This document shows positions 1 through 12,200 of a DNA stretch of 64,000 nucleotides, in pieces. The translations under genes and the position numbers were made by a program. Source of the stretch: Antedon mediterranea (lineage: Eukaryota; Echinodermata; Crinoidea; Comatulida; Antedonidae); contig NC_092676.1 in NCBI RefSeq assembly GCF_964355755.1, positions 29,769,871-29,833,870 on the forward strand. Direction: 5' to 3'. Under the pieces are notes generated by a model that saw only the letters and a program-made list of their open reading frames with translations, was not told the origin of the DNA and made no database searches. Each line of letters opens with the position of its first letter. The stretch's first letter is position 1.

Positions 1-63
1 TTTGATAATAATCATACAAAATGTAATCATTAAATAATGTCCTAAGCAGCGTTCCGTACTTAC

Positions 64-295
64 CAAGTGGGGTTCCAATTCCATAACTAATTGTATTTAA
101 TAGACCACCAATCCTCGTCAGATTTCGACAGTATTGTGAAATATAATATTCAGTAGCCGTAGACTCCATTAAGAAGGCGTAATCTTCATCGGCACTTAAA
201 ACCCGATTTACTCCTTCTTCTTCCGTCTTCACAAACACCTCTGGTTTGTTTGACATAAATTGCCACATCTTTTCAAATGTCGGAATACTCGATCT
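64..295 (-). CDS. GRIK: GRIK exon 12: lobe S2 (residues 680-756)
   Basis: Contains [40 protein letters not shown] and YGIGTPL, all matching kainate S2. The Glu of ESTATE is the family's ligand carboxylate contact. Ends with one base before gtaagt at 63; later exons are outside the window. Confidence 0.96.
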
Positions 296-3200
296 CTAAA
301 AGAAATAACACGACTTTTAGATTAAGGATAGATATTTTGTTTCTGTATTATACATTCACAGGAAAGATACATATCTCAGGGCTAACCCGGCATCTCTCTC
401 TTAAGCTCTGTCTACACTATCAAACTAGTTTGACAAAAAAAGTGTGATGTCCCCAAATATGGTAGTGATATGACCAAAGATGGTAGTGATATGACATCAC
501 TATGTCCAACGTATGGGCACATCACATTTTGTTGTCAAATAAAGTTTGATAGTGTAGGCAGAGTAGCTTTACAGGCCAGTTTGAAAATGTAGTTTACCAG
601 TACTATTCCGGTTATTTTGATACACCATGTGGAGGATGCGTGCCACATAGCAAACAAATACCGAACAAATATTCAACCAATGTCGTTTTCTTTTGAAAAA
701 CAAAGACCTAAAGCTTTTTCTAAACTATCAAACTAGTTTGACAAAAAAAATATGATGTGCCCAAACATGGTAATGATATGACATCATCGTGTTCATAAAT
801 GGACACATCACATACAGTTTGATAGTGTAGACAGAGCTTTATAGAAACGAAAACACAAAGTCTGATTGAAAATGAAAAATGTTAATTTCACACAATTCAA
901 TTTGCAGCGCGTTGATAACGATCTGTAAATGCAACATAATTACTAAAATGCAAAAATGCTGAGATACTAACATAGGGTTATCATACTCCAATCAAATGAA
1001 AATACTTTAACTGTTTGTGAGATAAGGATCGAGTAATTATATAAAGATATTCTTGGAATTTTGTATTCACATAATTATTATCTAGTGGTATTAATTATAA
1101 TTTAGTGTATTATCGTATCATTGCTCTTTATCATCACATTTTTATTTTTTAATTTGTGTCAGTTATGTGTCATTTTTTGTAAATAGTTTTTGAATCATAA
1201 GTAAATGATAACTTTTATAAAACACCAATCAAAGTATTGTATCCGTTTTAAAAATAAAGTTGTTATGATTATCACCTCCTCTTCTTCTTGATATGAGAGG
1301 AATTATTCAATTTGCTGGTTGGGTTGCATTGCTTGTCTGAAGATGGTGATTACGATAAGGATTATGATAATGATTAGAAAATGATTATGAAAATGAGTAG
1401 ACAATGATTGCGATAATGTAACGCATGGCAAGATGAAATCATTGTCAAATGCGCATAATTAAACATTTTTAAAACGTTATCATAACTTATAGAAAAATGT
1501 TAAATAATCTCAATAAACTGAACAAACCTTTAAAAATAATTCTGTGGCGCCACTTGATAATGTCCCGTACTCAATTGCCGTCTGCCTTGCAAGATCCTCT
1601 GCGTTCTGGATAGGTGACGTCATCCGGTTCACTGTCAAAAATGCCGCCAAATTCGCAGTATACGAGCATAAAAGAATTAGTGAGAAAAACCAATAGAATC
1701 CACTCAATGCCCGAGTCGAGAACGCCTTCGGTGTCAACTCAGATCCCTGTTGCATGATACCTCCAAAGGAGAACCACATGCAGTTTAGAAAGGTGAATTG
1801 ATTCTCAACAACATCGCATTCTGGGTTGCACGGGTGAGAGTTGTACCATTCGTAAGGGCTAAATCTTGCCACTAAAAACAACATGATACTGACGCTAAGA
1901 AAGGCTATAAGTATGTATAGCCAGACGTCGAATGATAGAGGGTTTAAGAAGGAGAATATTCCAGGACTCTTGGCTTCGTGGATGTTATACAGAATACTCA
2001 AACCTAGGTATTTATATGGCTTCGAGAAACCGATGACCTTCTCTCGTGCTAGGTTGATTGTCAGAGGAGCTACTGCCAAATCCGCTTTCTAAAAAAACAA
2101 CATAGTTGTAAACAAAACAAAAATTCTGTCTATCAACTTGTGTCTTAAATAATCAACACCGTACAGTTTACTCGGGAGTTTCTAGGTTTTGTATATATTG
2201 TTTTTTTAATTTATTTTTCATAATAATCTCTTTTTTTCGGCTTTTTCGAATAAAGAATAATTATAACAAAATAGTCTGTATTGTTCAACATAATTAAAAA
2301 GAAAAAAAAATGTAAAGATCATGCAACAAATGGAGCTTACTTTATCTATGAGTTCTCCAACCATTCCATTCCATTTGCCAGTTTTCGGATCCAGTATGCC
2401 ATAGTTACCATCTTCCACTAATGTCAAGTTGTACTCAAAGTCCAACATCTGAGCTAAGTAATCAAGCAGCTCAATACAATAGCCTTCATACTCCACACCT
2501 TCACTTACTGATGTATCCTTCACCATTACAAACGGTTTTGCCTAAAACCACATATACAGACAAACAATTAAAGCGGACAGTGGGTTTTGTATATAACATC
2601 AGGGAAAGAAGAGTGAAAGACTCAATATATTTTTCCATGATACTAACACATCTTGTTTACCTGATCACACAGAAAAGAGCTACCGTAACTTGACAGTTAG
2701 TAAGATGTTTACCCTACTCTGACGTAATCGTACCTTTTGCTAATTATATTAAGAATACTTCGAAAATATACGAAAGTAATTCTTGAGTGTGACTGTCGAA
2801 CTCACCCCCTCCAGATCACCTAGCCTGGCGTTCATACCTCTAAACTACCGAGCTAGCGCTAGGGTTATCGATCCCACGGAAGCAGAGAGTGCTGCCACAC
2901 TAATGATGCATGATTATTACTAATGTACCATTAGATATAATTCACAAAACTTACCAGTACCGATGTGACTCGAAGTCTTTTCTTGATAACATTGGGGTTT
3001 TGCCCTGGTTCCTCTTTTCTTTTTACCAATCCGCTAGTCGTGTTCCAAGTACCAAAGTTTATTTTAGCCTCAGGTGTATATTCATAAATATAAAAATGAA
3101 CATCTTCTCGCATTCCGTTTGAATTGAAGCTAAATGGTCCCGTTACACCATTGTATCCAGATGCTCCCTTTCCATACAAAAATAAAACATTGTTGGTTAT

Positions 3201-6200
3201 TTGTGAAATCATTAGAAGAACTGCGCATATTTAGGCCTGTAGGCCTGTTATAAATTGTCTTTTTGTGGTCTTGGACCCGTTTCTACAGACAATCTTTATA
3301 AAAAAGATTGTGTTTCCGCTAAAAATTGGAAAGCGTTCTTTTAAAAAGGGATTCAAACGAACAAGACCGAAATTAATTGGATATTTCATAAACCGTATTT
3401 AAAATCGGTTCTTTTTTATGTGGACCAGTTTCTTTTGTACAAGAATTACATATAGAGAAAGTACCGGTACTACTGTATTTAAATGTTATTTGTGTTATCT
3501 TGCTTAGTAGAAACGACTGTATACGAGTTCTGTAATTGTAATATTTATTACATAAGATAAGATAAGTTTGTTTTGTTTAGCTCAATCCTTCTTGTTGAAA
3601 GGTGGATTTCGGTAAAACAAACAACCGTGAGCAGATCTTGGCTCATCGTCACCTTTTGACTCTAGTCTACTTTAAAGCTCAGGTACAGGCATGAATTTTA
3701 AATATAATATTTGGTTAATTGTACATAAATCAAATATTTGTAACAGAAATCAAGACGAAAAAATATCAATTTCCCGTAATATGGTCAAATACAAAATTTG
3801 GCAAAATTCTTCCATAAAAACCAGGATAATTTTGTTTCAGTAGTTTAGGTAGTTAACCTAATGTAATAACATGTCTGGTGACTCCCTAGACGGTGAAAAA
3901 AGATGGTGGATATACAGTGGATAATTTTTGCTATAGCATGAAAATAAAAATCTGAAGTTGAATAAAAATATCAGAAATGTAATATTTAAGTTATATTACC
4001 TATATTTAGTCATCTGATAACATTTTTTACCACACCGTTTATTTTTCATAGCTTTTTAAAACGCCTCTCTATTTACAAAATTTGTGTACAAAAGAATAGA
4101 GATTTTACTGTGTAATTTGAACTATCCCCCCACTGATTAGAAAGTGCTTATTTTCAACAAGCTCGTGTAACACAAATAAAATCCCAAAAATTATGAAACA
4201 TAGGGTTAACTATAGATCGATAATTATTGGAATGTATGATCAATAGACATTTTTTGCCCGCACTTGGCCTTTAAGCAACATCAATTAGCACTTTAAAGTC
4301 GTATATTAGCAATGATAATATACAGACGATGATGTGATACGGTTATTTACCTTACGTAACGCGTTGAACATCTTAGTGCTGTGTCGCCACGTTTCATTTG
4401 TGATTATTGAATCACAATCTACGTCTCTAGGTTTCTTGATCTCTTTACCTTGTTGCTTGCTTATATCTAAAGCACGATCAACTAATTTCACCGCATCGTA
4501 CATCAGAGCTGACTGAATCTAAATTGAAAACGAATATTATTCAGGTCACTTAGTTCAACCATTTCTTCCTAATGTTTTTGAATTTCAGTAATTACATTGA
4601 ACTCATTAAGAATTAATTTTCTCATTCAACTTTGCAATCTGATTATTTACAAAGTATACATTTCAGTATTTGAAGTAGATAGTTGTTACATAATCAAAAC
4701 TATATGGTTTGAAGCTGTTAACAATGGCGAACGAACCGGGTAATGTAGTTCTTGCTCATGGCGCTGTGGACTCAATTCAGATGTTAAACTTTTCAACTAC
4801 ACGCTTCTCCCCTAAAGGGTCATGTCATTGTAGCCAATTAAGGCGCTTTGCCATGGTCCACGACCGTGACGGTGCACTGTGAACTAGTACACCGGGGTAA
4901 CCTAAATGATCAAAAAGCGACCAAAAAATAGGATTCTGATTTTAAAAAAAAAGTGTTCCTTAAGCTCTGTCTACACTATCAAACCTTATGTGACAAAAAA
5001 TGTGATGTGCTCATAAATGGACATTTTTGTTGTCAAACTAGTTTGATAGTGCAGACAGAGCTTTACTTGGTCGGTCGGGTATTTGTAGTAAGTAGTATTT
5101 CTACTTAAAAAAAAAATATATTGATGCCAGTAAAGTATATAATCACAATGTTGTAAATGAAAAATTGAGTATACCGTCAACCTAGATATGCCATTATTCA
5201 TTTCAACTACATCACTGAGCATGCGTATTGACTCCTCTTCCGTGTCAAATAACTGTAATGACGTCACTCTTAATCCTATTCCCATATAATCGTCAAATAT
5301 TCTTGAATACAGATGAAAATCCTAGCAAAATTGATACAGAAATAATTATTTGAAATAAATAATTACACCTTTGACCTATGTTTATGTGCGTCACAGGATG
5401 ACATTTCGACTCGACGGCAGTGTAGACGCAAGGCGCATCGTACAAAATGAAAGGTCGATGTTAGTAAAACAAAATGTCGTGAGTGACTATGAATAGGCGG
5501 ATTTACTTAATATCTCAGAGACAGAAAGACTATCGACGGATAGTGGACTATTAAAAGTAGGTCAAAACATACGGGGCGCCGTTCGGGACATTACTCATGT
5601 CCCGAACGGCGCGCCGTCAAAATGGATACTTACAAACGATGTAAATATCAGGTGATAATATTCAAACATAAGATTTTCACTCATCTGTTGGGAGAAAATA
5701 AAATTATATGAAATAGTAATACAGAAATAAGTTGCACGTTGAGTGTGTTATGCCGAATGTTGCACTGTGCAAGAAGGTTATAACGACGTTAGAGAAAAGC
5801 TATTATTTCGCCTTTAACCGTCTTGGGTGAGATTATGTGCAGTTAGGCCTACTACATTTATTAAAACCATCAACAAAAACCTTATTAATCCTAAAGAATC
5901 ATCGTAAAATCATAATAATCATTGTTATCATTATTTCCTTTGTGTTATATAATTATATGTTAAAGCTCAGGTACAGGCATGAATTTTAAATATAATATTT
6001 GGTTAATTGTACATAAATCAAATATTTGTAACAGAAATCGAGACGAAAAAACATGAATTTCCCTTAATATGGTCAAATACAAAATTTGGCAAAATTCTTC
6101 CATAAAAACCAGGAAGACTTTTTTTCAGTAGTTAGGTAGTTAACCTAATGTAATAACATGTCGGGTGACTCCCTAGACGGTGAAAAAAGATGTTGGATAT

Positions 6201-9200
6201 ACGGTGGATAATTTTTGCTATAGCATGAAAATAAAAATCTGAAGTTGAATAAAAATATCAGAAATGTAATATTCAAGTTATATTACCTATATTTAGTCAT
6301 CTGATAACATTTTTTACCACACCGTTTATTTTTCATAGCTTTTTAAAATGCCTTTCTATTTAAAAAATTTGTGTACAAAAGAATAGAGATTTTACTGTGT
6401 AATTTGAACTATCCCCCCACTGATAAGAAAGTGCTTATTTTCAACAAGCTCGTGTAACACAAATAAAATCCCAAAAATTATGAAACATAGGGGAAACTAT
6501 AGATCGATAATTATTTGAATGTATGATCAATAGAAATTTTTTGCCCGTACCTGGCCTTTCTTAAGGTCGAATTATAACAGAGACTAAATTTAAAGATTGA
6601 TTTCCACATTAGGACGCAACGAAGTGACGGATTAATCGATCTGACGCTTGTCATTGGTCAAAGGTATTGCGTTGCCCGTACACCCTTAGCAACCAAACTT
6701 ATAGCATTCATTACCTTTGCTAAGATATGCGCCAATGAATCTTGACTACAGTCTATGATGACATTGGAGATTGTTGATGTTTTCACGTTCTTTAGTACAC
6801 TTTCATATTCGTCAACTAACCGACTTATCATTATGTTAATTCCTAAATCAGACGCCTTTTCAAAAAGTCCTTTAAATTTCAAAAGACCTGAAAGAAATAC
6901 ATTATTACAATTAAACAATATAGTTTATGAATATTTAATTATGTAAAACGCGTCATCAACCTAATTTGCATAATTGTACATAGTGTAGAGGGGGTGCTTT
7001 TGAATATTTCAATGGCGGCCACCAGCTGCGTACAGTTCACAGTTAACGAGACCAGAATTTTTGTTGCTTGAACGACGTGACTAATGCATAGTTTAAATTT
7101 ACATGAAGTAGGCCTACTATATTATTATTGCCAATAACTCACGCACTATTATCAGTCACATTATCTCAATATAATCCGTAATATATGAAGCTTAAATTTC
7201 CTAATAATTGAATAAATGCAATACAACACACGCCACAGTAAATAATAGTTCGACTAATAAGTGTAATCCACGAGGGTATAAACAGAGATACAACCATGTG
7301 TAATAAATAGTATAAAATAATAGTATTTAAAAGATAAAATCATAATTCAAACCTAAGTAGAATTTGTAAACGTATTATTATATAAAGGCCTACACCAATA
7401 ACAAGTAGTATCAAATAAAATAAAGCCGTGTCTATACAACAAAAATGTGATATATGGATGATGTCATATCACTACCATATTTGGGCATACCACTATCATA
7501 TTTGGGCATAGCAATTGTCTCACCTTTATCGTCTTCGTATAATAAGGTCAACGTTTTCCATTTATAAAACTTAATCAGATCCAAGATGGCGTCCAGGAAT
7601 ATATTATTATCAGGCATCATATTCAATACGAGTTGCTTGTCTGATCGATATGGCGTCCATTGTGTATCAATATATGGGATACTTAACGAATTGCTGACTG
7701 TTTTAACATTAAAAGTATCATACATCGTGGACGGCCCGACCACTGAAATCATACCATTCTTGTGCGCTAAGCACACTGAAAAAAAATAAAATTTCAGTTT
7801 AGAATCTTTTTCTGTTTGGCCAAAAGAAAGTGAAGAGAGAAATTACAATGGTTATCACTTTTCCATGATTGGATGGGGATTTTGTTTTTTTTTTTTCAAT
7901 ATTTCAGCATCCAGAGGCTCCTCACATCCTTAGTCTCGAGGAGGCTCCTCACATCCTTAGTCTCGAGGAGGCTCCTCACATCCTTAGTCTCGAGGAGCCT
8001 CTGCAACAAACATGAGGTTAGCAACAGAAGGTGGAAATATATATCAACAACAATTTAAATAGCAAATCTTTTGGAATCAACTATATATTTCTGAACACAG
8101 TTAAATAAAATTATACTTTGCTTATTTGAAAGAGTAATTGATCCAAAAATAAATGTTTTTTTAGCCCATCTGATAGCTTCTTTCACATCGCCTACAAAAA
8201 CTCCGGAGTTACATACACCAACGTTTTGTGGAGTTTTTCTAGTCGATATGAAATGACAATTTAACGACAATATTTTTGGTGTCGAAAAAAATGATATGCT
8301 GTCGTGTCAAATTATTGTGACGCATGCGCACTGTTGTAACAAAAACTGAATAATGTATCATACAAACTATGAACTAGTTTGGTTCAAGATCTGATCAAGA
8401 TCAAGATCAAGATCAAGATCAAGATCAAGATCTGTCTAATTCTTGTAATCGCCTGCTGCCATTCATAAGCAGGCCATCGATCAAATCACATGAACAACTT
8501 GTTTAATATTTTCCAGAACGCAAAAGTTATAATGTATAAACGAACAAAGCTCTAATCTCATCCAAAGTTTAATTTACATTATTATTGCTATTAGCCTATA
8601 GATCGTTAACGTGTCTTTACCATTTACACATTGTAATATCTAAACGCTTTAAAGAAAGTATCCTCAACCGAAATATGAATTCGCAACTCCTCTGCTTTTC
8701 ATTACATTCAAATAATAATTTTTGTCTCTCAAAATGGAAACTTTTATTATAAACAATTTATTACTGCATAACATATTCATCAAGGGCAGCAAATAATACG
8801 TTACAGATGCTAATTAATTGTATATAATATAAATAACAATTACTGAATTTAATAATGCAGGTATGATAGCAATTTTCTTTACAATTATTTAGTATTAATC
8901 ATATTCCCTATATCACCACCAACAACTTAGAGGGTCCCTTAGCAGTACTGATTATTAAAACAACGTAACTCCAACGCTTATCTTCGTTACTGAGGAGCTA
9001 GACTACCGGTATATCTTGGCGAGAGACAGTGTACATAGATCATAAGCCCTCATAGTCCGTTTGAAATTTAAACAAAACAATGAAAAATTACTATAAATAA
9101 TTCCTGGATGACATATAAATATTTAAATGAATGAATGATGTATAGAGTAGACTTATTGAAAGCAACCGATTTATTCATTTATTTAAATAAATTCAGCGGT

Positions 9201-12200
9201 TTCATCTCTGTTGAATTGTTGATGGCAACATGGAATGATTGGCGGACACAGGTGTAGGTTAAATGAGTTAAGCGAACATGTAACCCTTTAAACCGAACAC
9301 AGTAAGCGCAGAAGAACGATTATTGTAAAAAAAGGCTGTGGGCAAATTATTCGTAATATATTGATACAAACAATCAGTTCTCTCCAATGAGAGATTTTAT
9401 TCAGTATACGGGCCACCACGTCCTTATGTATATTGTCGTCAAATTGGTGGTTATACCGATCAACCTGCTCTATGTAAAAAAGGTATCCTCAGTATCAACA
9501 AGATACATAAGTTGATACACGCGCGCGCGTACGTACACAGTATGTAACCATTCAAAACAGTAGTTTGAAGACACGTGATACGTAGTGACGTACGTCTTAC
9601 CTTTTTGTTTGACATCTAAAATGTTTTCATCTGGTTGGAGGTAAATGGATTCTGGTTCAATATCTGTTTGATTAATTGCATAACGGAAGATGAATTCCTC
9701 GTCTGTAACGCTATCATTACCTCTCTCCTTAAAAACAGCGCCTGGGGAAGAAAAATAAAATGTTGACTCAAACTTTGACTCAAAGTGAATCTAGGTCTTC
9801 GTATTCGATATGTTTGTCAGCTTTATAAATTATTCACAAATTGAAACCATCTGAAACAATAATGTTTTTCAGGTGAACATTCACAGATATTGATATTCAT
9901 TACATTATGTGAACATTTTAAACTAGTGTTGACGCATTTTCAGTATTAGTAACGCACTTATTGTCAGTATGAGGCCAGACCCAGATACCAATTCCGTGGG
10001 GTGGATTGGAGGGAGGAGTAAAGAAGACGTTTCTGGATAGTCATCACATGGCGCGCGTGTACAAAAGCGCCGATATTGTGCGCGCATAAGTGACGGTGAG
10101 CATATAATATGGATTGGTTTATATAAAAAAGTTGACGCCAAGTGGTTGACGGTATTTCGTTTTGCATAGAACGCATCTTTCACTCTTTCTATAATACTGA
10201 CGATATGAGTGCGTATCACCTGGCAACTAATAGACACAGTCCATCATCATACGCACTTGTACATTCACATTTCATATAGTTTGTTATTTCAATGGCAGAC
10301 GACCGTTGAGATAACATACAATCAATGGCAGCTGTGACAGAATTAGGCTCATTTAGGCGCAACCCCATGTCTATTTCATGTCTACTATAACATGATCCCA
10401 TAATCAGTTGCTGGATTACACAAATGACAGATATAGAATATCTTATTTAGAAATCAAATGGTTGTAGAAATGTTTTGAATGTGGTATAGCGTATGTGCGC
10501 GCGCGCGACCGATCTTCTGTTTTAAAAACCTAAAGTGAAACTACTTTCTAAATACAGTGTAACTTCGTATTCAATAATAACGAGTGATTTGTAAGTGGAA
10601 GTTTCGGGGAAAGGAGGAGAGATCTTTGTTACCAAACTACAATAATGTACAACTTAGTACAGAAACAAAATACTCACTAGAAATAGTAAATGTATTTTGG
10701 TTTTGAAACCCGAAAGTTGATTGCCATTTTTTAATTGTTAATTAGTTATCTTCCGACTACCCTCGAAGAACACAGCACTATGTGTATCCATTGACCAATG
10801 CCTCTCTACCGACTACCCTCGAAGAACACAGCAATATGTATATCCATTGACCAATGCCTCTCCCGTGAATAGGTTCAACAGACGCTCGCAATGTGGTAGG
10901 TTAACTTTAGAATCGATTATCGTGAGTCCTCTAACTATACTTATCAAAACATTCAGGCATTGTATCCGTCCAAAGACTGTCTTAAGTTTTCTTTATAACT
11001 CTTCAATCCATTTGTTTTAGTAAGTTTGTGATGTGTGTAACAGCTGTGGCAAATGTTTTGTTTTAGGATTTGGCTGTTTTCATTTGAAATTGACTTCTAC
11101 AAAGTTCATATTTAAATTGCATAATTAAGGCGCACAAATTATTTTGGTTATTAGTGTAGGATCATGGGTCAGGGGAATTAGCGAGGGTAATTATAGGTAG
11201 ATTATCAACCAATTATGAGGCTGCATTGGTGATTGGTAGCACCGTAATTTGGGGTAATTTACCAGACGATATTCAATGAAATAGTGAGGACGATAAATTC
11301 CATTTCCATTCTGTAACTTAAGCTCTGTCAACACTAACAAACTAGTGTGATGTGCCCAAATATGGTAGTGATATTCCCAAATATGGTAGTGATATGACAT
11401 CATCATGTCCATATTTGGGCACATCACATTTTTTTGTCACATAATATTTGATAGTGTAGACAGAGCTTTACCATGCCATATCAAATGATAACCTCTTTGC
11501 ATTCTAACATATATTTGATTTATTAAAGTCCGATGCAATTTCAAGTACATTTCTGAGAGATAAATCGAAGTTTAAGGAGCGTAGGACTCTCAATATCGTT
11601 AAGTTATTTGATAAAGATTTCAAGAGTAAACATACAAGGCCTTTTAAAGATAAGTGATTCGTATCTCCATAGAACAGTTTAAATAAGCAAATGTCATTTC
11701 GATATAAGTACATCAGTCAGTTTCGGGTTACTAGTCCGCGTCGGATATGACAACCGATGCCAATATGGAATGCAGGGCTTCTCACGTGCAGATCTCACCT
11801 AAAATAATACAGTACATTTGGACCGACGTTTGAAAAAGACATAATAACATGTTTACTTCAATTTTATTTAGGCAGAGATAGAGAGTATAACCATTTATAC
11901 AAAACAGATATCTAGGTGCACTCTTTAAAATGACAAACTATATAAAAATTAAATTAATTCCAAAGGCAAATTACTGAAAAAAATGACAATGTTGTGAGTA
12001 TCAGTGGCTGGATATCAATGGAGAAACAAAAATGCTAAATCAAAGCGATAAAGTAAAACAGCCACACAAATTAGCAGAGTTTTCAGTTTTCAAGCAACAC
12101 TAGCCCTTCATCAGTGCAAGAAAAAAAATAGAATTAAATTAAAATATACATTTCAATACATTAAAAGCAATATTGAAGCTTTTTTTATTTGAAGATTTTA

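Larger units (their letters stand above)
296..1527. other. GRIK intron 11
   Basis: No coding signal. It holds two MITE-A copies (401-571 and 711-842) and a short GAT-rich imperfect repeat near 1330-1410. The rest is AT-rich and featureless. Confidence 0.8.
7776..9600. other. GRIK introns 2 and 3
   Basis: Apart from the 27-nt candidate exon at 8165-8191 and two short tandem repeats I see no coding signal. An alternating purine-pyrimidine stretch (acgcgcgcgcgtacgtac, near 9519-9537) lies close to exon 2. Confidence 0.7.

Noticed and set aside
64-9741. AMPA or NMDA receptor identity
   Set aside because: The [29 protein letters not shown] and LMESTATEY words fit the kainate class better.
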